Assembly: GCF_001552175.1 (NCBI RefSeq)
Contig: NZ_BCQR01000013.1
Coordinates: forward strand, 1 to 64,000
Direction of reading: 5' to 3'
Source of the DNA: Actinomadura kijaniata NBRC 14229
GTDB lineage: Bacteria; Actinomycetota; Actinomycetes; Streptosporangiales; Streptosporangiaceae
DNA: 64,000 bases
The position numbers and the translations under genes were made by a program. Below, one piece after another: positions 1-7,248 of the stretch; the first letter of the stretch is position 1; each line of letters starts with the position of its first letter. The notes beneath the pieces are model-generated. The model was not told the DNA's origin. It worked only from the letters and a program-made list of their open reading frames with translations, and searched no databases.

Positions 1-265
1 CGGCCTCGTGCCCGGCCCGCCCGAACCGCCCGGCCACCGCCGCGACGGCGGGCGCGAGCCGGGGCGCGACGGCGACGTCGAGCACCAGCGGGTCGTCGCA
101 GCCGCGCACGGCCTCGACGGCGTACACCGTCGCGGTGACGCAGAGGGCCGCCGTGCCGAGGGCGGCGATGGCGGCGACGGCCGGGAACCGTCGGCCGCGC
201 CGCCTGCGGCGCCCGACGGCCGACGGCGGCCGCGTGGAGCGGCCGCCGTCGGTGGTGTGTGTCAC
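1..265 (-). CDS. N-terminal part of an exported substrate-binding (probably VWA-containing) protein
   Basis: Only the first 88 codons are in the window; the gene runs off the left edge. The GTG start at 265 follows a GAAGGA ribosome site. The product begins with about 30 Arg-rich residues. One hydrophobic helix follows (FPAVAAIAALGTAALCVTATVYA in two parts: FPAVAAIAALGTAAL then CVTATVYA). Next comes an extracellular start, GCDDPLVLDVAVAPRLAPAV. A Cys/Gly-rich junction followed by a beta strand and an 'AP.LAPAV' helix is typical of the periplasmic-binding-type domain in actinobacterial substrate-binding/VWA proteins. The family call is an inference from this short stretch. It lies downstream of the PET hydrolase homologue on the same strand, 31 bases away. 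Confidence 0.55.
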   Translation of the reverse strand, partial: MTHTTDGGRSTRPPSAVGRRRRRGRRFPAVAAIAALGTAALCVTATVYAVEAVRGCDDPLVLDVAVAPRLAPAVAAVAGRFGRAGHEA

Positions 266-296
266 GGTGATGGTCCTTCGGGGGAGCCCGCCGGGG

Positions 297-1160
297 TCAG
301 GCGTGCGGGCAGGTGTCGCGGTACTCGGAGATCTCCCGTTCGCGCGGCGCGGGGCACAGGAACTGCTCGTAGCGGGTGTCGTTGTCGATGAACCGCTTGA
401 GCCAGGAGATGCTGTACTTGGCGATCGTGGTGTTGGAGATGTTGGGCGCGAAGTGGGAGGCGCCCGCCAGCTCCAGGTACGCCTTCTCCGACGAGGCGGG
501 GATCGTGGAGTAGAACGGCTCGGAGTGGGAGGACACCGGCGCGACCGAGTCGTTCTGCGCGCCGATGATGAGCGTGGGGACGCGCACGTCCGACCAGGTC
601 TTGTCCAGGTTCCACGGCGTCAGCGGGATCGCCGCCTGCAACTGCGGGCGGCTCACCGAGGCCTCCAGCGACCCGCCGCCGCCCATCGAGTGGCCCATCA
701 CGCCGAGCCGGGTGGCGTCGATGCGGGACCGGACCGAGCTGCGCTGGGTCAGGTAGTCCAGGGCCGCCTCCAGCTGCCGGCCCCGGCTGTCGGGCTGGTC
801 GAAGCGGGTGAGGGTGTCGATGGTGAAGACCACGAAGCCCTGCGAGGCCAGCCGGGGGCCGTACCAGGACATGCTGCTCTGGTCGGCGGTGTAGCCGGGC
901 GCGATCGCGACCGCGCCGAACGTGCCCTCGGCGGTGCTGGTCGGGTAGTAGATGGTGCCGCCGCCGAAGCCGGTGACGGACAGCGACGACACGGTCGTCT
1001 GCGAGATGGCGAACGGGCCGCGCGGGGCCTCGATGCTCGCCTCGGTCGGGGCGGGACCGCGCTCGTAGGGGTTCTGTGCGGCCTGCGCGGGCGGGCTGAG
1101 CAGCCCGCCCCACATCACGGCCGCCAGGGCGGTGGCGGCTGCGGCCTTCTTCGGGAGCAT
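297..1160 (-). CDS. Secreted cutinase / polyester (PET) hydrolase homologue
   Basis: This is a serine hydrolase of the cutinase/PET-hydrolase group (TfCut2, LCC and IsPETase relatives), expected to cleave ester bonds in cutin-like or synthetic polyesters outside the cell. The ATG at 1160 follows an AAGGAG site, and the 287-residue product starts with a signal peptide ending near AQA (residue 27). The mature part opens with [10 protein letters not shown] and carries the [13 protein letters not shown] segment of the family. The triad is read as Ser158 (GHSMG, 156-160), Asp204 (QNDSVAP) and His236 (ASHFAPN). Oxyanion residues are Tyr90 (GYT) and Met159, and an aromatic clamp Trp183 lies in PLTPW. 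Cys269 and Cys284 match the conserved C-terminal disulfide. Phe237 after the catalytic His is the residue of thermophilic cutinases, not the Ser of IsPETase. Length is normal. Actual PET activity is inferred. Confidence 0.93.
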   Translation of the reverse strand: MLPKKAAAATALAAVMWGGLLSPPAQAAQNPYERGPAPTEASIEAPRGPFAISQTTVSSLSVTGFGGGTIYYPTSTAEGTFGAVAIAPGYTADQSSMSWYGPRLASQGFVVFTIDTLTRFDQPDSRGRQLEAALDYLTQRSSVRSRIDATRLGVMGHSMGGGGSLEASVSRPQLQAAIPLTPWNLDKTWSDVRVPTLIIGAQNDSVAPVSSHSEPFYSTIPASSEKAYLELAGASHFAPNISNTTIAKYSISWLKRFIDNDTRYEQFLCPAPREREISEYRDTCPHA

Positions 1161-1619
1161 GTCGATGCACTCCTTCGGGGGAGGAAATCCTCCGGGACGC
1201 GATGCGGGGGGCACGGCGCGTTCCACGTGAGGATTCCGGGGGGAAATCGACAGCCGTGATTCTTGGAGTGCCTGGGCCGTCCGCCATCGGCGAGATCGCC
1301 TGTCTTCTGACGGAAGGGCGCGCGGGCGGCGGGGGAGGGGCGCGGGTGAGGCGTCTGCGATCCCGGCGTGACACGCGGGCAGCGCGAGGAAAACGGAGGC
1401 CGCTTTTGGTGCCCGCCTACAAAAGTGCGGTCCGCCGCGGCCCGGTGTTCGTAGCCCGGACCACTAGGAGTGATCGGCGCCACTTGCTGTACTGAGCCCA
1501 CGACGCACGATCCCGGGGGTTGTCGCCTGGTTCACATTACATGCAATGTGTTGGTGAGCCGGAGCCGGCAGGACGGATGGAATCCTCCGCGCCCGGCGCG
1601 GAGGGGAGGGAGACGCCGC
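1161..1619. other. Divergent intergenic region between PET hydrolase and NCS2 permease
   Basis: These 459 bases hold no convincing gene. They must carry the promoters for the hydrolase (leftward) and the permease (rightward). Visible elements are a CTTTTG/CAAAAG inverted repeat (1403-1408 and 1420-1425) and the 18-base near-palindrome at 1533-1550, which is annotated separately. No tRNA or riboswitch fold was recognised. Confidence 0.6.
1533..1550. promoter_or_regulatory. Probable GntR operator upstream of NCS2 permease
   Basis: CACATTACATGCAATGTG is a near-perfect dyad centred on CATG: 16 of 18 positions are symmetric. The core TTACATGCAAT recurs twice in front of the gntR gene (6391-6450), in opposite orientations. 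FCD-type GntR proteins usually bind short pseudo-palindromes in their own and target promoters. This is therefore read as the site through which the regulator at 6473-7159 controls the permease/amidohydrolase operon. The motif is seen; binding is inferred. Confidence 0.7.
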
Positions 1620-2984
1620 ATGTCCTCGATCCGCAACCGGTCTCCGGAACCACCCGGCGCGTCCGGGCCCGACCCCGTGGACGCCGTGCCGCGGCTGCGC
1701 GTCCTCGCCCCGCTGAGCGTCCAGCACGTGCTGATCGCCTACTCCGGCATGGTGACCGTCCCGCTGCTGATCGGCACGGGCGTCGGCCTGCCCGGCGACC
1801 GGATCGCCGCGCTGATCACCGCCAACCTGTTCGTCAGCGGCGTCGCCACGCTGCTGCAGACCATCGGCGTCTGGCGGGTCGGCGTGCGGATGCCCATCGT
1901 CATGGGCTCCACCTTCACCGGCATCGGGCCCGCCATCGTCGTCGGCCGCGACGCCGGGCTGCCCGCCGTGTTCGGCGCGACGCTGGTCGCGGGCGCGCTG
2001 ACGTTCCTGGCCGCGCCCCACTTCTCCCGGCTGCTGCGGTTCTTCCCGCCGCTGGTCACCGGCACGGTCATCGCCATCATCGGGTTCAGCCTGGTCCCCT
2101 CCACCGCCCACCTGGTCGCGCACCACGACCCGAGGGCGGCCACCGACGGCGCGGCCCCGGCCAACGTCGCGCTGGCCGCCGGGACGATCGCGTTCATCCT
2201 GCTCATGGAGCGGTTCGGGCCGCCGGTCGTCGCCCGCGTCGCGGTGCTGCTGGCCCTGGTCGCCGGAACGGCCGTGGCGGTCCCGATGGGGCTGGTCGAC
2301 TTCTCCGGCGTCGGGAGGGCCGACGCGTTCGGGATCGTCATGCCGTTCGACTTCGGGGCGCCGGTGTTCGTGCTGTCGGCGATCCTGCCGATGGTCATCG
2401 TGCAGCTCGTCAACATGGTCGAGTCGGCGGGCGACACCCTGGCCATGGGGCAGATCGTCGGCCGCGAGGTCGGCCCGCCCGAGGTCGCCCGGGCGCTGCG
2501 CGCCGACGGCGCGGGCACCGCCGTCGCCGGGGTGTTCAACTCCTTCACCATCGTCACCTTCGGCGAGAACGTCGGCCTGGTCTCCATGACCCGGGTCCTC
2601 AGCCGGTGGGTGGTCGCCGGGTCCGGCGTGATCCTGGTGGTGCTCGGCCTGGTGCCCAAGCTCGGCGCGGTCGTCGCCGCGCTGCCCGGCCCGGTGCTCG
2701 GCGGCGTCGGCGTGGTGATGTTCGGCGTGGTCGGGGCGGTGGGCCTGCGCATCCTCGCCCAGGCCGACCTGGCCGACTCGCGCAACATGCTGGTCGTGGC
2801 GGTGTCGTTCGGGATGGGCTTCATGCCGGTCGGCGCGCCGCACGTGTACGACCGGTTCCCCGCGTTCGCCCAGACGGTGCTCGGCAGCGGCATCGCGGCG
2901 GGCGGCATCACGGCGTTCCTGCTCAACCTGCTGCTCAACGAGACCCGCCGACGCGGCGCCGAGCCCGCGCCCGAACCCGCGTGA
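1620..2984 (+). CDS. NCS2 family nucleobase:cation symporter (uracil/xanthine permease family)
   Basis: A 454-residue integral membrane transporter for nucleobases or related heterocycles, driven by a cation gradient. The ATG at 1620 follows GAGGGGAGGGAG. The protein shows the family layout: an amino-terminal LAPLSVQHVLIAYSGMV helix, about 12-14 hydrophobic segments, MPIVMGSTFTGIGPAI in the TM3 region, and the substrate/cation motif MVESAGDTLAMG with NSFTIVTFGENVGLVSMT downstream. Glu in the TM8 region and the NVG motif are the substrate contacts known from UapA/UraA relatives. It precedes the amidohydrolase by 32 bases and is probably cotranscribed with it. A paralogue lies at 10766. Substrate cannot be told from sequence; xanthine, urate or pyrimidines are family precedents. 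Confidence 0.9.
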   Translation: MSSIRNRSPEPPGASGPDPVDAVPRLRVLAPLSVQHVLIAYSGMVTVPLLIGTGVGLPGDRIAALITANLFVSGVATLLQTIGVWRVGVRMPIVMGSTFTGIGPAIVVGRDAGLPAVFGATLVAGALTFLAAPHFSRLLRFFPPLVTGTVIAIIGFSLVPSTAHLVAHHDPRAATDGAAPANVALAAGTIAFILLMERFGPPVVARVAVLLALVAGTAVAVPMGLVDFSGVGRADAFGIVMPFDFGAPVFVLSAILPMVIVQLVNMVESAGDTLAMGQIVGREVGPPEVARALRADGAGTAVAGVFNSFTIVTFGENVGLVSMTRVLSRWVVAGSGVILVVLGLVPKLGAVVAALPGPVLGGVGVVMFGVVGAVGLRILAQADLADSRNMLVVAVSFGMGFMPVGAPHVYDRFPAFAQTVLGSGIAAGGITAFLLNLLLNETRRRGAEPAPEPA

Positions 2985-3016
2985 CAGACCCGCGTGACAG
3001 AAGGGAACCCCCTGCG

Positions 3017-4372
3017 ATGACGAGCACCGCCCCCACGATGATCCGCGATGTGACCGTGTGGACCCAGGGCCGTTGGGTCGGCGGCCAGGACGTGCGCCTG
3101 CGCGACGGGAGGGTGACGGCGGTCGAGCCGCACGGCACCGGCCCGGCGGCCGGCGAGGTGCTGGACGGGGGCGGCGGCCATCTGATCCCCGGCCTGGTCA
3201 ACACCCACACCCACCTGCACCAGGCGGTGATGCGCGGGATCGCCGAGGGCGAGCCGCTGATCCGCTGGCTGCGGTACGTCGCCGAGGGCACCGTCGCGCT
3301 CACCCCCGAGCAGGCCTACGTCGCGGCGGCGGCCGCCTCGCTGGAGGCGCTGCGCAGCGGGACGACCGCCCTGGTCGAGCACATGTGGCCGCACCCCTCG
3401 CGCGCGGTGCACGACGCGATCCTCCAGGCGCTGGCCGACACCGGCATCCGCGCGCTGGTGTGCCGGGGCGTGGCCGACCGGGGCGACGCCACCCGCCGGT
3501 GGGGCTTCGAACCCCGCCTGATGGAGCCCCTGGACGAGGTCTTCGCCCACATCGACGCGCTGGCCGACCGCACCGCCGGAAGCCGGATCCGGATGGGGGT
3601 GGCGGTGCCGAACCCGCGCTCGCTCACCCCGCGGGGGCTGCGGGCGGTGCGGGCGTTCGCCGGGGAACGCGGCATGACCGCCAGCATGCACCTGCTGGAG
3701 ACCGCGACCGACGAGGACATGTGCCGGGAGCACGCCGGAACGGGCGCGGTCGCCTACCTGGAGGAGTCCGGTTTCCTGTGGGACCGGCTCCTCGCGGTCC
3801 ACTGCTGCGTGCTCGACGCCGAGGGCCGCCGCGTCCTGGCCGGGCGGGGCGTGGGCGTCTCCTACAACCCCCTGAGCAACATGCGGCTGGGCAGCGGCGT
3901 GGCCCCCGTCCCGGAGATGCTGGAGGCGGGCATCCGCGTCGGCCTCGGCGTGGACGGCGCGGCCAGCAACGACACCCAGGACGCCCTGGAGACCATGCGC
4001 ATGGGCGCCTACCTGCAACGCGCCGTCCACGGCCGCTCCGACCTGCTCGGCTTCGCCGACATGCTGGACCTGGCCACCAACGGCGCCAACGCCGTCCTCG
4101 GCCTGGAGGAGCGCCCGGACGGCGTGGTCCCGGGCGTCCGGGCCGACCTGGTCCTGCTGCGCTTCGAGCGGGACCTGGGGTGTGTCCCGGTCCTGGACCC
4201 GGGCGCGACGCTGCTGACCACCGGCAGCGCCCGCACCGTGGACACGGTCCTGGTGGACGGCGAGGTCCTGGTCGCCGACGGCCGCAGCACCCGCGTGGAC
4301 GAGAAGGACCTGATCGCCCGCGCCGTCGCGGCGGCCCCCGACCCGTCCCTGCTGGAGGGCCCGCCCCGGTAG
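3017..4372 (+). CDS. COG0402 amidohydrolase (heterocycle deaminase/hydrolase, TrzN/guanine-deaminase-like)
   Basis: A 451-residue metal-dependent hydrolase of the cytosine-deaminase/TrzN/S-adenosylhomocysteine-deaminase group, which removes amino or other leaving groups from N-heterocycles. The ATG at 3017 is preceded by AAGGGAA. Metal ligands are visible: His64 and His66 in VNTHTHLHQ, a later His in SMHLLE, His in AVHCCV, and Asp in GLGVDGAASND. The N-terminal beta sandwich (DVTVWTQGRW..) and the C-terminal return strand (VDTVLVDGEVLVADG) are complete. It is downstream of an NCS2 permease and in a locus with a molybdenum hydroxylase, so deamination of an imported purine-, pterin- or pyrimidine-like compound is likely. 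The exact reaction is unknown. Alternatives are 8-oxoguanine-deaminase- or isoxanthopterin-deaminase-type activity. Confidence 0.85.
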   Translation: MTSTAPTMIRDVTVWTQGRWVGGQDVRLRDGRVTAVEPHGTGPAAGEVLDGGGGHLIPGLVNTHTHLHQAVMRGIAEGEPLIRWLRYVAEGTVALTPEQAYVAAAAASLEALRSGTTALVEHMWPHPSRAVHDAILQALADTGIRALVCRGVADRGDATRRWGFEPRLMEPLDEVFAHIDALADRTAGSRIRMGVAVPNPRSLTPRGLRAVRAFAGERGMTASMHLLETATDEDMCREHAGTGAVAYLEESGFLWDRLLAVHCCVLDAEGRRVLAGRGVGVSYNPLSNMRLGSGVAPVPEMLEAGIRVGLGVDGAASNDTQDALETMRMGAYLQRAVHGRSDLLGFADMLDLATNGANAVLGLEERPDGVVPGVRADLVLLRFERDLGCVPVLDPGATLLTTGSARTVDTVLVDGEVLVADGRSTRVDEKDLIARAVAAAPDPSLLEGPPR

Positions 4373-4373
4373 G

Positions 4374-4400
4374 TGTCACACTCGGGCGGCCCGCGTCGTC
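4374..4400 (+). promoter_or_regulatory. ECF41 sigma-factor promoter (TGTCACA-N16-CGTC)
   Basis: TGTCACA (4374-4380), then exactly 16 bases, then CGTC (4397-4400). This is the target promoter described for the ECF41 group. The sigma factor of that group is encoded just downstream (5134-6111), so the operon should be autoregulated. The ATG of the first gene (4409) is only 9 bases after the -10 element and has no ribosome site, so the mRNA is probably leaderless. Confidence 0.85.
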
Positions 4401-4408
4401 CTTCGGAT

Positions 4409-5137
4409 ATGAGAATCGCTGTGATCGGTGGGACGGGAACGCTGGGACGCCATGTCGTCGCGGAGCTGGAGGGGCGCGGGCACCGGGTGCGGACGCTGAG
4501 CCGAAGCTCGGCCGAGCACCCGGTGGACCTGCGGACCGGGGCGGGCCTGCCGGAGGCGCTGGCGGGCTGCGCCGTCGTGGTCGACGCCAGCAACGACCAG
4601 TCCCGGCAGGCCGCGCGGACGCTGGTGGACGGGACGCGGCGGCTGCTGGAGGCCGAGGCGGCCGCCGGGGTGGGGCATCATGTGTGTGTGTCGGTCCTGG
4701 GCTGCGGGCGCGTGCCGATCGGGTACTTCCGCACGAAGGCCCGCCAGGAGGCCGCGGTGACCGAGGGACCGGTGCCGTGGACGATCGTGCGGGCCGCGCA
4801 GTTCCACGAGCTGGTCGCCGCCACCCTGGGCGGCCCGGTGCTGCCGCTGCCCAGGGTCCTGCTGCAGCCGGTCGCCGCCGCCGACGCCGCCCGCGCGATC
4901 GCCGAGGTCGCCGAACGGCCCGCGCGCCGCGGCTGGGTGGAGGTGGCGGGCCCCGAGATCGCCGACGCCCGCGCCCTGGCGCGGACCTGGCGTTCGGTGA
5001 CCGGGCGGCGGACGCTGACGTTCCCGGTCCCGCTGCCCGGCCGCCTGGGCCGGGAGCTGCGCGCCGGGGCGCTGACCAGCGCGCGCCCCGACCACCGGGG
5101 GAACGCCACCTTCACCGCCTGGCTGGAGCGCCCGTGA
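4409..5137 (+). CDS. NAD(P)-binding oxidoreductase/epimerase, ECF41-associated (NmrA/SDR-like)
   Basis: A 242-residue Rossmann protein with the nucleotide-binding motif GGTGTLGRHV (residues 8-17). It has NmrA-type features: SVLGCGRVPIGYFRTKARQEAAV in the middle and a WTIVRAAQFHE strand. ECF41 sigma genes are typically linked to carboxymuconolactone decarboxylases, oxidoreductases or epimerases (COE proteins), and this is such a partner. The coding end overlaps the sigma start by four bases (GTGA), so the two are translationally coupled. The start was chosen because the ECF41 promoter ends just before it. The substrate is unknown. It acts in the cytoplasm, possibly as a redox or quinone-type enzyme. 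Confidence 0.8.
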   Translation: MRIAVIGGTGTLGRHVVAELEGRGHRVRTLSRSSAEHPVDLRTGAGLPEALAGCAVVVDASNDQSRQAARTLVDGTRRLLEAEAAAGVGHHVCVSVLGCGRVPIGYFRTKARQEAAVTEGPVPWTIVRAAQFHELVAATLGGPVLPLPRVLLQPVAAADAARAIAEVAERPARRGWVEVAGPEIADARALARTWRSVTGRRTLTFPVPLPGRLGRELRAGALTSARPDHRGNATFTAWLERP

Positions 5138-6111
5138 CCCCCGACGAACTCGCGCGCCGCTTCGACGCCGAACGGCCGCGCCTGCTGCGCGTGGCGTACG
5201 CGACGCTGGGCTCGCTCGCCGAGGCCGAGGACTGCGTGCAGGAGGCGTGGCTGCGGCTGCGCGGGCTGGAGGACCCGGACGCGATCCGCGACCTGCGCGG
5301 CTGGCTGATCAGGACGGTGGGGCGGCTGGCGCTGGACGCCCTGGGCAGCGCCCGCGCCCGGCGCGAGAGGTACGTGGGCATCTGGCTGCCCGAGCCGCTG
5401 GTCGGCGACCCCGCCTTCGGCCACGCCTGCGACCCCGCCGACCGGGTCACCCTGGACGAGTCGGTCAGCACCGCGCTGCTGCTGGTGATGGAGAGCCTGT
5501 CGCCCGCCGAGCGCACCGCGTTCCTGCTGCACGACGTGTTCGGGCTGACCTTCGACGAGGTCGCCGACGTGGTGGGCCGTTCCCCGGCCGCCGTGCGGCA
5601 GCTGGCCTCCCGCGCCCGCCGGCACGTCGCCGAGGGCAGGCCCCGCTTCCCGCCCACCCCGGGCGAGCAGCGGCGGGTGGTCACCGCGTTCGCCGCCGCC
5701 TGCCGCGACGGCGACCTGGAGCGGCTGACGGCGCTGCTGGACCCCCGGGTGGTGTGCCGGGGCGACGGCGGCGGCAAGGTCAGCTCCCTGCCGAGGGAGG
5801 AGCGCGGCGCGGGGCGGGTGGCGCGCCTGGTGCTGTCGTTCGTCCGCGACCCGCTGCGCGAGATGCGGATCACCACCGTCAACGGCGCGGCGGGCCTGGT
5901 GCTGCGCGGCGACGACGGGGTCCTGTCGGTGGCGTCCCTGACCGTCGACGACGGCCGGATCACGGCCATCGACGTCGTCCGCAACCCCGACAAGCTGGCC
6001 TCCGTCCCAGGTGGAACGGCCGTCGCGCCCGCGCCGGGCGGAGCGGTGGATCAGGGGGTGGGGCCGGACGTGCAGGAGGGCATGGCCGGGGCGCAGTCCG
6101 CGCAGGAGTAG
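5134..6111 (+). CDS. sigJ: ECF41-type RNA polymerase sigma factor with SnoaL-like C-terminal domain
   Basis: A 325-residue sigma factor of the SigJ/ECF41 group. Region sigma2 spans about residues 8-80 (LGSLAEAEDCVQEAWLRL). The linker carries the group signature WLPEPL (84-89), and sigma4 spans 115-165 (VVGRSPAAVRQLASRARRHV). The rest is the fused SnoaL-like domain that modulates activity in this group, including the conserved DGGGK (211-215) and NPDKL near the end. About 33 further residues (PGGTAVAPAP..) extend beyond the usual end and overlap the convergent small gene at 6051. The GTG start overlaps the upstream stop. No anti-sigma gene is present, as expected for ECF41. The signal is unknown. 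Confidence 0.92.
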   Translation: MTPDELARRFDAERPRLLRVAYATLGSLAEAEDCVQEAWLRLRGLEDPDAIRDLRGWLIRTVGRLALDALGSARARRERYVGIWLPEPLVGDPAFGHACDPADRVTLDESVSTALLLVMESLSPAERTAFLLHDVFGLTFDEVADVVGRSPAAVRQLASRARRHVAEGRPRFPPTPGEQRRVVTAFAAACRDGDLERLTALLDPRVVCRGDGGGKVSSLPREERGAGRVARLVLSFVRDPLREMRITTVNGAAGLVLRGDDGVLSVASLTVDDGRITAIDVVRNPDKLASVPGGTAVAPAPGGAVDQGVGPDVQEGMAGAQSAQE

Positions 6112-6299
6112 GCCGGGCTCCCGTCCGGGAAGCGGCCGATCCTGACGTCCGGGCGCGGCCAGCGCTTGTCGCACACCACGCAGGCCGTACCGCGCCGTTG
6201 CGGCCCCGAGAGTCCGGCCGGGTCGAAGGTCGGCCCGCGGTCGTGAAGGCGTTCTCCGTCGGAGCAGGGCGACTCGCAGGGAGACGACGGATTGCTCAT
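6051..6299 (-). CDS. Small Cys-rich (zinc-ribbon-like) hypothetical protein
   Basis: An 82-residue protein, or 91 residues from a start at 6326. The recognisable part is the C-terminal half: CVVCDKRWPRPDVRIGRFPDG followed by a CADC pair. The two Cys-x2-Cys knuckles are separated by about 25 residues, which suggests a single zinc ribbon. Codon positions are GC3-rich on this strand in that half. It runs convergently into the 3' end of the sigma gene with a 61-base overlap. Function is unknown. No strong ribosome site precedes either start. Confidence 0.55.
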   Translation of the reverse strand: MSNPSSPCESPCSDGERLHDRGPTFDPAGLSGPQRRGTACVVCDKRWPRPDVRIGRFPDGSPAYSCADCAPAMPSCTSGPTP

Positions 6300-6390
6300 A
6301 GAATTGATCTTGCCTGTGACCTGCAAAGAAAGACCTTACAGAGCACTTACCGGCCGTCCGTGATTCCGTGGCCGAGACGAAGCCGGGCCG

Positions 6391-6450
6391 TGTTTACATG
6401 CAATCGTCCACAAAGCTCTCTAGTCGGAGAGGGGGATTGCATGTAATGTG
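6391..6450. promoter_or_regulatory. Paired inverted GntR operators upstream of gntR
   Basis: Two copies of the 11-base core TTACATGCAAT face each other. One is on the plus strand (TGTTTACATGCAATCG, 6391-6406). One is on the minus strand (6435-6450, reading GATTGCATGTAATGTG on plus). The second extends the match to 16 of 18 bases of the site at 1533-1550. They end 23 bases before the gntR ATG and would overlap its promoter and leader, which is consistent with autoregulation. Confidence 0.7.
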
Positions 6451-6472
6451 TGTCACGAGCGAGGGAGCGGAC

Positions 6473-7159
6473 ATGACGACCAGCTACAGCGCGGTGAAGG
6501 CCATCGCCCCCGGCAGCCTGCTGGCCGACCGTGCCTACGAAGAGCTGAAGGCGGCCATCCTGGAGAACCGCCTCACCCCCGGCACGCCGCTGAGCGTCCC
6601 CGCCCTCGCCGACCGGATGAGCATCAGCCGCAGCCCCGTCCGCGAGGCGGTGCAGAAGCTCATCCACGACGGACTGGCCACCCACGTCCCGCACCGGGGC
6701 GCGGAGGTCAGCAGCGTGGACGTGGAGGACCTGCACCAGCTCTACGCCGTGCGCGAGTCCCTGGAGGGACTGGCCGCGCGGCTGGCCACCGAACGGCTGG
6801 ACGTCGCGGCGCTGACCGAGCTGGAACGGATCCTGGGCGAGCACGAGAAGGTCCTCGCCGAGGGCGGCGGCGAGGGCGCCCACGTCCGCCAGGACATGCG
6901 CTTCCACCAGGCCATCCGCGCCCTCACCGGCAACCGGCACCTCATCGACATCCTCGACCAGCTCCAGGGCCGGGCCCACCTGGGCCTGCACTCGCTGTGG
7001 CGGCACCCGCACGCGCCCCGCCTCGCCCTGGAGGAGCACCGCCGGATCTACGAGGCGATGGCCGCGGGCGACCCCGACGCCGCCGAGCACGCCGCCCGGA
7101 CCCACGTGTCGCGGCTGCGGGTCCGCCTCCGCCAGGCCACCGGCCGCACCGACCCCTGA
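6473..7159 (+). CDS. GntR family transcriptional regulator, FadR/FCD type
   Basis: A 228-residue regulator with an N-terminal winged helix. The ADRAYEELKAAILENRLTPG lead-in, the SVPALADRMSISRSPVREAV recognition helices and the HVPHRGAEV wing are all clear. The all-helical FCD ligand-binding domain follows (DLHQLYAVRESLEGLAARLA, then FHQAIRALTGNRHL with metal/ligand-site His and Asp). The ATG at 6473 was chosen over an earlier in-frame start because GAGGGAGCGG sits just before it and the operators lie upstream. It is probably the local sensor of the catabolic cluster. It is 89 bases upstream of the molybdenum hydroxylase gene and probably cotranscribed with it. Confidence 0.9.
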   Translation: MTTSYSAVKAIAPGSLLADRAYEELKAAILENRLTPGTPLSVPALADRMSISRSPVREAVQKLIHDGLATHVPHRGAEVSSVDVEDLHQLYAVRESLEGLAARLATERLDVAALTELERILGEHEKVLAEGGGEGAHVRQDMRFHQAIRALTGNRHLIDILDQLQGRAHLGLHSLWRHPHAPRLALEEHRRIYEAMAAGDPDAAEHAARTHVSRLRVRLRQATGRTDP

Positions 7160-7248
7160 CCGGCCTTCGACCTCCCTCCGACCACCGCCACGCCTCCTCT
7201 TCTCCCACCCTCGAGCGCGCCGCGCGGCGCGGAGGAAGGACGACCCGC

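Noticed and set aside
1520..4372. A 950-codon rightward frame, and long frames on the opposite strand of nearly all genes
   Set aside because: They lack start signals, have Arg/Gly/Pro-rich low-complexity translation and lie in shifted or antisense frames of well-supported genes; high GC keeps them open.
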